Source of the DNA: Paenibacillus sp. | GTDB lineage: Bacteria; Bacillota; Bacilli; Paenibacillales; YIM-B00363 | Reading direction: 5' to 3' | NCBI RefSeq assembly: GCF_031177825.1 | Contig: NZ_JAPSKE010000006.1 | Coordinates: 124,001-188,000, forward strand | Length of the DNA stretch: 64,000 bases | Shown: positions 8,324 through 16,856 of the stretch, piece after piece | Layout: the number at the start of each line of letters is the position of its first letter | How positions within the stretch are numbered: the stretch's first letter is position 1 | Notes under the pieces: model-generated | What the model was told of the DNA's origin: nothing | What the model saw: only the letters and a program-made list of their open reading frames with translations | Database searches by the model: none | Program-made: the position numbers and the translations under genes

Positions 8324-9700
8324 ATGCATCCCTATTACTCTCAAATCAAGAAAAGGGCCGAGCATCATAAAAGCAGCCGCGAGTTGAAAAAGCAACTTCT
8401 TCTGAATAAAATGAGACAGCTTCAAAGCGCCTCCGACACGAAACAACCTGCCGGACCGGAACCCGCGGAGCCGGAAAACCGCGTAGCAGCGCTTCTGCGT
8501 CAAAATCGGCGGTTGAAACAGAGTGTGAAATCCCTCGAGAAATCGGAGGCCGCTAAGTCTACGAAGCTCGCGGCGCTTCAGGCGTCGAACCGAGCGCTGT
8601 CTAGAGAGCTTAAGGCTGCGAAAATGGAGCGTTACCAAGCGAATGAAGCATGGAGAGAGAACCAGTGCCAAGTCAACGCGCTGAAGGATCGGCTAGCTCA
8701 GTTGGAACAAGCCGGTCGTGAGTTGTCCAATGAGCGATGGCTTATGGAGCGTAAGGTCGATGAGTTATATAAGATGAATCGCCGTCACCAGGAAGCAAGT
8801 CAGCAGATGAGAAGAACCATCGCTCAAGCGGCAATCAAAGCTAGGCAACGCAAGCTCCAGTTGAAGGAGTTGGAGAAGAGGCTGGAATCGTCTCGTTCCC
8901 TTATGGAGCAAGCGCAATTCCATGCGGATCGAATCCGGCAACTAGAGCAAGAACTCGCCTCCGAACAGGGGAAACTTCAGCCTGTAGAACTGTTAGTCGA
9001 ACAACTGCTTGGAAAGCTCGATCTTACAAGGTCGAGTCATGAGGCCGTTGCCGAGAAATTGCAATGGAAGCTGAAAAGAATGTTACATACACTGCGAAGC
9101 CTCCGTGAACACCCGATGGGGATGGAGCAACGCATGTACATCCATGGTTATATCATGAAGTCTCAAAACGACCATTACTTCTATGACCTTGAGCAAAACA
9201 TGTACAGCATTGAGTCGGATGGAGGGGAATGGGAGTCGGACTTGCCGGCGAGAGCCGTTCGGATCGACGAGGATCGAGTGAGGATCCTCAAGCAGTACAG
9301 CTACCATTACTCGCCGCCGGGAACAAGGAATCGAGTTCATTCGGGTCAGGCGAGTCGTCCGGCGAGAGAGGAAAGCGGCAGCCGATCGGTTGACTTCATT
9401 TTCCCAAATCAGTTGAAGGTCTTACTCCTCGGCTCCCGAAATCGAACTCCGTATATTCGCGCATTGGAGAGAAGCAATGTAGAAGTGGATTGGTTCGACG
9501 GGTATGAGGAAGATCCGCATGTCTTGAAGCAGAAGTGGGGAGCGTCCCAAATCATTATCGTTTGTACGCGGCATGTCCCGCACTTCGTGCTGGATATTGT
9601 TAACAGGCATGAAGATCGAGTGCAATGCATGGATCGCGATAACATAAAATCCCTGCTCGTTCGAGTCCGTCATACGGCTCTCAAGCTGGGATTGATGTAG
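8324..9700 (+). CDS. Coiled-coil protein with C-terminal DUF2325-like domain
   Basis: 458 aa, start ATG 8324 with GAGGAG upstream. Residues from about 30 to 250 are almost continuous heptad-like coiled coil, rich in Lys, Glu, Gln and Leu. A middle part (about 260-300) contains many aromatic and acidic residues. The last about 100 residues form a small alpha/beta unit beginning LKVLLLGSRNRTPYIRALE, then VEVDWFDGYEEDP and ASQIIIVCTRHVPHFVLDIV. This resembles DUF2325, a Rossmann-like domain often joined to coiled coils. That assignment is from pattern memory. It is cytoplasmic, with no signal or membrane segment. Role unknown; a structural or nucleic-acid-associated protein is possible. It follows the small membrane protein in a likely two-gene operon. 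Confidence 0.75.
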   Translation: MHPYYSQIKKRAEHHKSSRELKKQLLLNKMRQLQSASDTKQPAGPEPAEPENRVAALLRQNRRLKQSVKSLEKSEAAKSTKLAALQASNRALSRELKAAKMERYQANEAWRENQCQVNALKDRLAQLEQAGRELSNERWLMERKVDELYKMNRRHQEASQQMRRTIAQAAIKARQRKLQLKELEKRLESSRSLMEQAQFHADRIRQLEQELASEQGKLQPVELLVEQLLGKLDLTRSSHEAVAEKLQWKLKRMLHTLRSLREHPMGMEQRMYIHGYIMKSQNDHYFYDLEQNMYSIESDGGEWESDLPARAVRIDEDRVRILKQYSYHYSPPGTRNRVHSGQASRPAREESGSRSVDFIFPNQLKVLLLGSRNRTPYIRALERSNVEVDWFDGYEEDPHVLKQKWGASQIIIVCTRHVPHFVLDIVNRHEDRVQCMDRDNIKSLLVRVRHTALKLGLM

Positions 9701-9885
9701 GGGAGGATCATCTCGGAACGGAGTTCATGAAGATCGGCTACCCGATCCGACCGATTAAAGATCCGGATAATCCCCATGATTCGTCAGGTCTATCGTCAAG
9801 GATACGCTGATCGTAGTGGTGACGGAGCAACCATGTTATACTACACAAATCTATGAAAATTTCAGATAACAACAAGGAGAACAAT

Positions 9886-10911
9886 ATGGGTAAAAAAATT
9901 CGATTCCTTTCGATTTGTCTGCTACTTGCCGGTTCCGTTGCCGGTTGCGCGGCGACAAGCCAAAATGAGGGGGGCGCAGCTCCTAGCGCAGAGTTGCGTG
10001 CCGATGAGCCGGCAGTGATCGCCGAAGCAACGGAAGCAACGGAAGCGGCTGCTACGAATATTGCGGAGAATCCGACACCGGCGATGGAGGCGGAGACGCC
10101 CCCCCTAGTTGAAGCGATTCGATGGACCATCGAGGACGAAGTCAACCAGTTCGATCTAGATGTGGATCGCGACGGGACGGCGGAAGTCATACGGATCCAT
10201 GAACCGTCGGATTTCCTTGATCCCATCAACGTTGAAATCGAGACGAGCGGCGGGACGTATACGTTGGAGGACGAATTTTATTACGACAATTGGCCGACGA
10301 TCGACATATACGATATCAACGCCGACGGGCGAATCGAAATCATCTTCAACGACGGTTATCGAGCTGGAGACTACATCAATCTCGTTACCTTTACCGGCCA
10401 GGACTTTCTTACGAATGATGCGCAGTTGGAGGGGCGAGTCCAACATATACTTGATAACCAAATCGTGACGGATATCGCGACGTATACGTTCACGGCCGAC
10501 CTCGCCCTGGAACATACCGAGAATATTGCCGTTGCTGAGGAGGATTCGGTCGAAGCGGGCGACGAGCCTCTATTGGTAACCATAACGTTCCCGGAAAATG
10601 ATTTGTCCTCCGTTCTGGACGCTCCCGATGCCGAACGGATCACGGAAATCACCATCGATAACCCGGTAGAATTCAGGCTTGAGGGCTTTAGCTCGCTGCC
10701 GAACGTCGCCACCCTGCGGATTGCAGATATTACGGTCGTTGGAGATCTGCCGGAGCTTACGAATGCTCCGAATCTGCAAGTCATCTACGTAGGCAATGAA
10801 AGCGACGAAGGGGATGTGGAATATTTCCTCCGGGGCTTCGGATTAAGCAACGATGTGGATTTCATCTACGCCGACGGAGAGAAGAATTTGTTCCAATCGG
10901 TTGAGGAGTAG
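9886..10911 (+). CDS. Lipoprotein with VCBS/FG-GAP-like calcium motifs
   Basis: The start is ATG 9886, with AAGGAG seven bases upstream, rather than ATG 9853. It gives a signal peptide ending in a lipobox (LAGSVAGC), so the protein of 341 aa is anchored outside the membrane. A Glu/Ala/Thr-rich linker of about 60 residues follows. Two DxDxDG-type loops come next, LDVDRDGTAEVI and YDINADGRIEIIF, spaced as in the integrin-like repeats of VCBS domains. The C-terminal third looks like a leucine-rich-repeat-type or beta-rich region (FSSLPNVATLRIADITVVGDL, shown in parts: SSLPNVATLRIAD and LPELTNAPNLQVIYVG). A weak promoter with TATACT lies near 9836. It ends five bases before the convergent peptidase gene. 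Confidence 0.75.
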   Translation: MGKKIRFLSICLLLAGSVAGCAATSQNEGGAAPSAELRADEPAVIAEATEATEAAATNIAENPTPAMEAETPPLVEAIRWTIEDEVNQFDLDVDRDGTAEVIRIHEPSDFLDPINVEIETSGGTYTLEDEFYYDNWPTIDIYDINADGRIEIIFNDGYRAGDYINLVTFTGQDFLTNDAQLEGRVQHILDNQIVTDIATYTFTADLALEHTENIAVAEEDSVEAGDEPLLVTITFPENDLSSVLDAPDAERITEITIDNPVEFRLEGFSSLPNVATLRIADITVVGDLPELTNAPNLQVIYVGNESDEGDVEYFLRGFGLSNDVDFIYADGEKNLFQSVEE

Positions 10912-10916
10912 ACTGA

Positions 10917-12221
10917 TCACCGAATCATATTCCGATGCAGCGCGCTCTCGATCAGCTTGACGGTCTGGTACGTCGCGAGATAGTCGACGGTTTCGCTAGA
11001 CGTGTGCTCGTGGCGGTACCCCGCCGAGAGGTTGACGGACGGGATACCGAACTCGGTAGCCAGCACCTTGGCATCGCTGGAGCCGCCCGGCGTAACTCGC
11101 CAGTCGGGCATGCCGGCGAGGGCGCCGGCCGCTTCGAAGATCCTTCCGTATGCCTCACTACAGAACAGAATCACTCCCCCGCACGAGGTGACGATATCCC
11201 GAGTGCCGCGGCGGTCGACGACGATCGCGCCTCTCACGTCCCCCAGCCAATCCGCGTCCAACGCTTGGGAGCCTACCAGTCCGATCTCCTCCCGAACGGT
11301 GAACGCCACCTTCAGCGTCCCGTTGAAGTTCGTCCGATGCACGCGGCGGCACAGCTCGAGGACGACGGCCATCCCGGCCCGATCGTCGGCGCCGAGAATG
11401 CCCTCGGAGCTGGACAACACCGTCCCGTTACGAACGATGCGCCGCTCCGGCTCGATCTCGCTGTAGACGTCCATATGCGCCGACAGCAAGACGGTCGGAC
11501 CCTCGCCGCACAGAATCGTCGCGCATACGTTCCCCGCGCGATCGACGAATAGATCGTCGACGCAGCGGCGAAGCTTGGAGATTGCCGCGCGCCGGATCCG
11601 CTCCTCGGCGCCGCTCTCTCCCGGGATCTCCAGCAGCTCCACCAAGCCTGCCGCAAACCGGTCCGCTTCGTAGCGAACAAGCGTGGCGGGTTCGGAGACG
11701 ATGCAGTATAATCGTTCTGCGTATTCGAGCAGCCGCTCGGGCTCGGCGGGATTCATCTCCCACTGGACCCGCCGCCCCTGCGTGCGCATCGACATCCCTT
11801 CCGGAGCGCACGCCTGCAGGAGGTGTTTCTGCCGAGGGGAGGGATACAAGATCAAATTCGCGTGAGGCAGACGCTCGCCGTGCCCGTCGCAGCAGGAGTA
11901 GGTATGGATGCCGAGCTCGTTCATCCATCGGACGACGCCCGCCATGTAGAGGTCGATGCTCGACAACGGCAGCGGGTTGCGGCGCGGGTCGACGAGCGTC
12001 TCGCCGCCGGGGCCGTCGAATCGGTCGCGAGCCTCGCGGAGGGCGAGCCGCCAGTCCTTTTCCGAAATTAAAGGAAGTTCATCCAAGCCGATACCGGCTG
12101 CGTTCAGCGCACGGTCGAGCAGCGCACCGTAAGAAGAGTCCGGCGTCTCCAGGTCGGAGGCGCGGAAGCCGTAACGGGATAAGAGCGTGTTTACTGGAAC
12201 TGCAACTGTAACTGTGTTCAT
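10917..12221 (-). CDS. M20/M42 family metallopeptidase-like protein with unusual N-terminal domain
   Basis: 434 aa from ATG 12221, with AAGGGG upstream. The C-terminal about 260 residues carry a binuclear zinc peptidase pattern: LLSAHMDVYSE, then GILGADDRAGMAVVLEL, then TVREEIGLVGSQAL, then PGGSSDAKVLA, and GYRHEHTSSETV. These correspond to the His, bridging Asp, catalytic Glu and later metal ligands of the M20/M42 clan. The N-terminal about 170 residues are unfamiliar and include HTYSCCDGHGERLPHANLILYPS. That segment suggests a small separate domain, possibly metal or substrate binding. It is cytoplasmic. Longer in-frame readings towards 12617 lack a ribosome site and read through the divergent gene. 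The substrate could be a peptide or an acylated amino acid. Confidence 0.8.
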   Translation of the reverse strand: MNTVTVAVPVNTLLSRYGFRASDLETPDSSYGALLDRALNAAGIGLDELPLISEKDWRLALREARDRFDGPGGETLVDPRRNPLPLSSIDLYMAGVVRWMNELGIHTYSCCDGHGERLPHANLILYPSPRQKHLLQACAPEGMSMRTQGRRVQWEMNPAEPERLLEYAERLYCIVSEPATLVRYEADRFAAGLVELLEIPGESGAEERIRRAAISKLRRCVDDLFVDRAGNVCATILCGEGPTVLLSAHMDVYSEIEPERRIVRNGTVLSSSEGILGADDRAGMAVVLELCRRVHRTNFNGTLKVAFTVREEIGLVGSQALDADWLGDVRGAIVVDRRGTRDIVTSCGGVILFCSEAYGRIFEAAGALAGMPDWRVTPGGSSDAKVLATEFGIPSVNLSAGYRHEHTSSETVDYLATYQTVKLIESALHRNMIR

Positions 12222-12287
12222 AGAAGATTTACCCCTTTCGGTTGATATGCAACTAGCATACAAACCGAAGCGTGAAAGGCTGTCACG

Positions 12288-13256
12288 GTGACGAAGAGGA
12301 GCGGGATCGGCGTGCGAGAAGAAGAAGAGGAATCGTTCATTCCCTCGAATGAGGCGAGGGTGTTCAAGCAGCGGCGGAAGGAGGCGCTCTCGAAGCGCGA
12401 CTACGCAGAAGCCGAGCGTTGTCGGGAGCAGTTGGTGTCCCTGTATGTCCACCACGGGGAGACGTACAAGTTCGGCGACCGTCCGGACCCCGCACTGGCG
12501 ATGACATGCCTTAAGGAAGCGCTGCGCATGCAGCCCGAGCATCCGATCGCGAATTACCGCTATGCCCATCTCCTCTATAAAGAGGAGGCTTATGCGGAGG
12601 CGGCGATGCATTTCCACAAGTCGCTCGCGCCTACGCTGACGCTGCAGTTGAACGATCAGCAGGCGTATATCGCGAATATTTTCCTAGTAAACTGTGGGGT
12701 CCTGATCGCTAGAGAAGCGATGCGCGAAATTGGATATTTAAGCGGGGACGAACATGCGGAATACGATCTGGACGTTGTCGAACGGTATGAGGAGCGAATG
12801 CTGATCGAGAGTGAGAAAATGCTCCAAAGTCATATGTTTCTCAAGACGACGGAAGACAGGACGGAATATTTTTCTAAGGATCAATATGACGAGTACCGGG
12901 TGAAGGCCGCGCGGGAGGAAGTGCTCTTATGCGCGGAGGAGGAGGCGTTCGAGCTGCAGTTCGGATCCCATCGCCCCGTGCCGCTTGATAAGCTGTCCTT
13001 CCTTGTGCTGCGGAAGTTATTCGCGTCGGACAAGTTCCTACAGGGCGGCGAGCTCGCCGAAGGGCTCCCGGCCACCTCCCGGGGGAGTCCGGTCACCTCG
13101 GTCTACGTACGCCAGATTTTCTCTCGGCTTCATCGGGAGATCCCCTACTGGGACGAGATCGTCGACACGATGGCGACGGGCAACCGAACCGAGCGGAAGC
13201 TGCGCGGCGGGTTGCGGTTTACGCTACTGTACCATGCGAGTATCGTGCTGCCGTAG
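12288..13256 (+). CDS. TPR protein with C-terminal winged-helix-like domain
   Basis: First gene of an uncharacterised block. The start is GTG 12288 (AAAGG nine bases upstream); GTG 12312 with a GAGGAG site is an alternative. Residues about 20-110 form tetratricopeptide-like helices (for example ALAMTCLKEALRMQPEHPIA and ANYRYAHLLYKEEAYAEAAM). The C-terminal about 110 residues have a helix-turn-helix-wing look: PLDKLSFLVLRKLFASDKF, then SVYVRQIFSRLHREIP, and finally basic RKLRGGLRFTLLY. This suggests a cytoplasmic sensor or regulator that binds DNA. The peptidase gene is divergent across 66 bp. The nitrilase-domain gene follows after about 80 bp on the same strand. I do not recognise the full architecture. 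Confidence 0.7.
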   Translation: MTKRSGIGVREEEEESFIPSNEARVFKQRRKEALSKRDYAEAERCREQLVSLYVHHGETYKFGDRPDPALAMTCLKEALRMQPEHPIANYRYAHLLYKEEAYAEAAMHFHKSLAPTLTLQLNDQQAYIANIFLVNCGVLIAREAMREIGYLSGDEHAEYDLDVVERYEERMLIESEKMLQSHMFLKTTEDRTEYFSKDQYDEYRVKAAREEVLLCAEEEAFELQFGSHRPVPLDKLSFLVLRKLFASDKFLQGGELAEGLPATSRGSPVTSVYVRQIFSRLHREIPYWDEIVDTMATGNRTERKLRGGLRFTLLYHASIVLP

Positions 13257-13333
13257 GTGGGATTGCCCGGTGGCGGGAATAGGTTATGTCGAGATTTTTC
13301 GAATGATGTAGAAATAGGAAGGAATTTCTTGAT

Positions 13334-14929
13334 TTGGGTCGAATAAAACTCGAATCATGGAAAACAGGAGTTGGCATAGTCTTGGAGATGGATCGCCTAA
13401 GACGCGCGATTCGGTGCCGTTCGCTCGTTAGCGTACAAGTGTTAAAGGGTGAGGTCGTCTGCGCGGTTCCGGCGTGCGACTGCCGGCAAGAGATAGAATT
13501 GCATACCATTTTCGAATTATACGCAAGACTCTATACGTTGTTGGATAATACGAACTACGCGGATTACGAATCGATGCGTTGGTCCGATTCCGACGGGGTG
13601 AGACATGCGCTCGAGGTGATGAGGCATTCGTGGGAGGTCCATATGGAGGCTTCCTCCCGCCCGTACCGGGACCATATGGACATTCGATTGTCGGAGGAAA
13701 CGAAAGGGTTATTCGGCGATGTCATCGACAAAGCGGATTCACCGACAACGTTGTTGCTCCATCTCATGAGCTTCTTGCTCGCGCTCGACGAATGGCTGTC
13801 GGAGCTGAAGGATGAGATGATGAGCTTTACGCCTTCCGAGTTCCCGATTCGCACCGCGTTCGGGGACGTCGTTCCGCAGTGGGACTCCGCGATCCTCCGC
13901 GCATTGCAACGGAATAGCGCTTATGAGGCCGCGGTCGATCCGAATTACCTTCTGCTGTCCAAGAAGGTGAACAACTTCCATGTCGCCCGGAGCTCTTACG
14001 CCCATTACGAGGTGAAGCATCAGTACGTCGATCTTCCGATGTACGCGGTGGAGCGGGTTGCGGAGTTAACGATCGGATTTCTTCCGGGGAAATGGGATTT
14101 GAGCCGGGATTATCGGATCGTGACAGAGGAGCCGATCGAGGGAGAGGATTTGCTCCCCTTCTTCTTCGGGAATCCGACGGACGAGGAGGCGTACAACGCC
14201 TACGTAACGGAGGCATTTACGTATATTTTAAAGCGGAACCCGGACATCATCATGCTTCCCGAGCTGTTCACGCCTCCGACGCTCCGCGAGGAATTGAAAG
14301 CGATGTATATCGCCGAGCGGCAGCGCCGCAAGCGCGAACGTCAGCCGAGTCGTGCCGCGCTTTTCTTAACAGGCTCCTATCACGAGCAGGAGGGAGGGCA
14401 TGTTCGAAATGCAGCCCAGGTGCTCACCCGGACCGGGAACCTCCTTACGACCGTCTATAAGATGAACCGTTTCATTCTTCATCGCAACAAGCGTTTCCAA
14501 GAGGAACTAGCCCCTTTCCTATACATCGACGGCGTGGAACGGAATCAGTATCGACGCGAGCTGACTTTGTTCGAAACGCGTTGGGGGCGGATGGCGTTCT
14601 TCATTTGCGTCGATTTTATTACGCATCACATCGAGCGGATCCTGGTGGATCGGCGCGTGGATATCGTCTTCGTCATGGCGATGACGCCGAATCCGGCGGG
14701 CGGGAAGTTTATTCGGAAAATGCAGGATCTAGCGGAACGGAACGGGACGATCGTCGTCGTGTGCAACCAATACGGGAGCGCAACGGCTCCGAAGGGAAAG
14801 AAGGCGGTTCGAATCGTCGTCTCTCTGCCGGGCTACCGGCACGTGTTCGTCGACGAGAGCGATTACGGCGTCATCAGCATCGGGGATATGTTGAGTTATG
14901 TAGAACAGAAACATGCGGAGAAACAATAA
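13334..14929 (+). CDS. Carbon-nitrogen hydrolase (nitrilase) domain fused to a large unknown N-terminal region
   Basis: 531 aa. The C-terminal about 260 residues carry the nitrilase triad in order and at plausible spacing: Glu310 in IIMLPELFTPP, Lys376 in TTVYKMNRFIL and Cys425 in MAFFICVDFI. The typical strand VDIVFVMAMTPNPAGG and the late VVVCNQYGS follow. Such enzymes cleave C-N bonds of nitriles, amides or carbamoyl groups. The first about 270 residues match nothing I know; they are helical and end in a region rich in aromatics. The start is uncertain: TTG 13334, TTG 13382 and ATG 13388 are all possible. It lies between a TPR/winged-helix gene and a winged-helix gene. A nitrilase domain is also known in DRT-type reverse-transcriptase defence proteins, but no RT motif is present here. 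Confidence 0.75.
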   Translation: MGRIKLESWKTGVGIVLEMDRLRRAIRCRSLVSVQVLKGEVVCAVPACDCRQEIELHTIFELYARLYTLLDNTNYADYESMRWSDSDGVRHALEVMRHSWEVHMEASSRPYRDHMDIRLSEETKGLFGDVIDKADSPTTLLLHLMSFLLALDEWLSELKDEMMSFTPSEFPIRTAFGDVVPQWDSAILRALQRNSAYEAAVDPNYLLLSKKVNNFHVARSSYAHYEVKHQYVDLPMYAVERVAELTIGFLPGKWDLSRDYRIVTEEPIEGEDLLPFFFGNPTDEEAYNAYVTEAFTYILKRNPDIIMLPELFTPPTLREELKAMYIAERQRRKRERQPSRAALFLTGSYHEQEGGHVRNAAQVLTRTGNLLTTVYKMNRFILHRNKRFQEELAPFLYIDGVERNQYRRELTLFETRWGRMAFFICVDFITHHIERILVDRRVDIVFVMAMTPNPAGGKFIRKMQDLAERNGTIVVVCNQYGSATAPKGKKAVRIVVSLPGYRHVFVDESDYGVISIGDMLSYVEQKHAEKQ

Positions 14930-14930
14930 G

Positions 14931-14959
14931 TTGAGATTCGACATCGAGTCCTTTATAAT
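14931..14959 (+). promoter_or_regulatory. Sigma-A type promoter inside the nitrilase block
   Basis: TTGAGA (14931-14936), 17 bp, TATAAT (14954-14959). It starts right after the nitrilase stop codon and would drive the winged-helix and helical genes separately from the first two. Confidence 0.7.
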
Positions 14960-14995
14960 TCAAAGTGTACAATAAGTGTATTGAGGGGTGAGGCA

Positions 14996-15832
14996 ATGAA
15001 CGAACGTCTTTGGAAAGCAATCGAACGATGGGAAGAGACGAAGGATGCCGAGGCGAAGGAAGCGACCGGTCATCTTCTCATTGTATTGCAGAATGCGTTA
15101 GAGCATGCCGCCGACACCGACCCGATCGAATTGGATCAAGTTCGACTCCTCCTTGAGTATGGGATGGAAGACGAGAAACCCGCGGACTTGAAAAGTTATA
15201 ATTTAGGAATGGCGCGAACCATCGTAAATTTCCTGCAACATCACATCTTCGAGAAGCAAAAGGAAATATCCGTTATGGCGCTTCCCCAACTCGAAAGGGA
15301 CGTGCTTATGGCGATCGGCGCGACGCCCGATATTACGCCGAAGCAGATCGCCGACCGATTGCGGATCGAGAATCGTCAACAGGTTAGCAACTTGCTGCGT
15401 TCCTTACGGATGAAGCAGTTCGTACGTTATATAGAGGCGGGAAAGTATCATCTCTATCGACTGACCCGTTCCGGTCAACAGCAATATGAGCGTCTCAAGG
15501 CGGCGGAAGAGCCGTCCGCGTCGATTGCGCCTGCGCTTGATCAAGCGCGGAGGAGCGCGAAGAGGGCCGAGGCGAAGTCGGCAATGCAAGAGGCGGCGAT
15601 GACGGTAATATTCCCCTACGTCGCACATTCGAAAGAACAAGCGAAATCGAGCAATAAGGCGCCATTTGAACGGGATATTTTCCATAACGTTGTTGCGTTC
15701 ATGCAAGGCATGCATGGAAGCGTAGAAGTCGGTCGTCTCGGAGCTTCGGCGAAGACCGCGGAAGTTTCGAGGAGAAAGCCCGGAAGCCAAACGTATATTA
15801 TGCCGCTCATAGATGAGGTCGTTCTTCAATGA
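14996..15832 (+). CDS. Winged-helix DNA-binding protein of unknown role
   Basis: 278 aa from ATG 14996, after a GAGGGGTGAGG site. The middle (about residues 95-165) is a MarR-like winged helix: LERDVLMAIGATPDITPKQI, then LRIENRQQVSNLLRSLRMKQ, then KYHLYRLTRSGQQQYERL. The N-terminal about 90 residues are helical and the C-terminal about 110 residues are low in recognisable features, with Ala/Lys-rich stretches and an ending TYIMPLIDEVV. It has its own promoter and overlaps the next gene by 4 nt (ATGA), so the two proteins are probably made in equal amounts and may interact. It probably regulates the block. No closer family identified. Confidence 0.7.
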   Translation: MNERLWKAIERWEETKDAEAKEATGHLLIVLQNALEHAADTDPIELDQVRLLLEYGMEDEKPADLKSYNLGMARTIVNFLQHHIFEKQKEISVMALPQLERDVLMAIGATPDITPKQIADRLRIENRQQVSNLLRSLRMKQFVRYIEAGKYHLYRLTRSGQQQYERLKAAEEPSASIAPALDQARRSAKRAEAKSAMQEAAMTVIFPYVAHSKEQAKSSNKAPFERDIFHNVVAFMQGMHGSVEVGRLGASAKTAEVSRRKPGSQTYIMPLIDEVVLQ

Positions 15833-16518
15833 TAAAGACGAATCTGGGAGTCGTAAGTCACCAAGTAAATCTCTGGTATGGTCAGCTCGACGAAGCGCAT
15901 CGGGAGCAAGTTCGGAGGTGGGCCGAAGACGGGGGCCAGGAGTTTCTTATTAACTTGATGGCCAAGTTCGAAGATCAAGTCGACCTGCTGCGGGAGTGGC
16001 AGACCGAGATCCGACAACGTTTAAGAGAGAGAAACCGTATCATCGTTCAGACGGAGATAATCGATTCGTGCCCCAACCTGCCGAAGAACGTGGTAGAGGC
16101 CGTAGTCAAAGCCGTGGAATCGACGTTGAAAGACTACCGGCTTTCCGCGGAGTTAAGGAAGATGGATCCGGAGACGTTCGCCAAGGTCGTTGAGCGGATC
16201 TTCGTCGATAATTACCTTGAACGACGATACGATTCCTGGGATAAATGCGATGCGTATTTAGGCTTGAACGACGAGCAGAAGACGAAGCAATGTTATTTAT
16301 CCGTGATGAATATAATCGAGTATCATTACAGTATCTTCGAAACGCTGGAGCAGCTGGAAGGCTTCATGCAGGAGGAGCTCGAGTGGGACGGACCGAAGGC
16401 GGGCCTGTTCACCGAACTGGTCGTGCGTTACCGCGAGGCGCTGGACCGCACGATGCTCTTCAAGAAGCTTAGACGGCTTGAACAGCTCGTGCAAGACAGC
16501 AATGATCGGATCGAATAA
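15829..16518 (+). CDS. Helical hypothetical protein, last gene of the nitrilase block
   Basis: 229 aa starting at the ATG of an ATGA overlap with the winged-helix gene. The whole chain is predicted by eye to be alpha-helical, with charged amphipathic stretches (EDQVDLLREWQTEIRQRLRE; ETLEQLEGFMQEELEWD; KKLRRLEQLVQDSNDRIE). There is no signal peptide, membrane segment or catalytic motif. The helical pattern would suit an adaptor, a partner of the winged-helix protein, or a scaffold. A strong terminator follows 15 bp after the stop, marking the end of the four-gene unit. Confidence 0.7.
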   Translation: MIKTNLGVVSHQVNLWYGQLDEAHREQVRRWAEDGGQEFLINLMAKFEDQVDLLREWQTEIRQRLRERNRIIVQTEIIDSCPNLPKNVVEAVVKAVESTLKDYRLSAELRKMDPETFAKVVERIFVDNYLERRYDSWDKCDAYLGLNDEQKTKQCYLSVMNIIEYHYSIFETLEQLEGFMQEELEWDGPKAGLFTELVVRYREALDRTMLFKKLRRLEQLVQDSNDRIE

Positions 16519-16533
16519 TGACGACCTCCACCG

Positions 16534-16566
16534 AGGAGCACCCAATGATAGGGTGCTCCTTTTTTC
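16534..16566 (+). terminator. Intrinsic terminator of the nitrilase block
   Basis: AGGAGCACCC and GGGTGCTCCT form a perfect 10-bp stem with a 7-nt loop (16534-16560), followed by a run of Ts. Confidence 0.9.
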
Positions 16567-16632
16567 GTTCGCCGCCGGTCTCCCTCCGCGAAGCGGACGC
16601 GGAATCCGCGTGCGCTGCCGCCCTCCTTGCCG

Positions 16633-16825
16633 GTTAGGGAACAGGAAAGTTCCTTATTTTCGTAATACGAGGAAAAAAGGGGCGAATAGGGAACACGAAA
16701 GTTCCTTATTCTCGGCAGAAACGGTCCGAAACGAGACTTTCGAGCGAAATAGGGAAATTACATGTTCCTTATTCGGGCGAATATGGGGGAGGGAGCGCAA
16801 ATAGGGAACATTGCTGTTCCCTATT
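16633..16825. repeat. Array of four 26-bp palindromic repeats
   Basis: Four copies of the palindrome AATAGGGAAC...GTTCCTTATT occur at 16633-16658, 16685-16710, 16748-16773 and 16800-16825. The last is perfect (11-bp arms, 4-nt loop). Start-to-start distances are 52, 63 and 52 bp, close to five, six and five helical turns, so all copies would lie on the same face of DNA. The stretch has no gene. It sits between the nitrilase-block terminator and the convergent end of the GntR gene. The last copy could also end transcription of the GntR operon. Confidence 0.8.
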
Positions 16826-16856
16826 CGAGAAGCGCGCTTGGCTGAACCGTCAGCGC

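Noticed and set aside
9701..9885. Possible gene remnant in the gap before the lipoprotein
   Set aside because: A short frame from ATG 9728 is coding-like for about 15 residues only. It has no ribosome site and no family match.
13334..14929. DRT-type reverse transcriptase with nitrilase
   Set aside because: The nitrilase triad is there, but the N-terminal region has no RT motif such as YxDD and is too short for an RT palm plus fingers.
16633..16825. CRISPR array
   Set aside because: The repeats are palindromic, diverged and only four. The intervening pieces are not spacer-like, and no cas gene is near.
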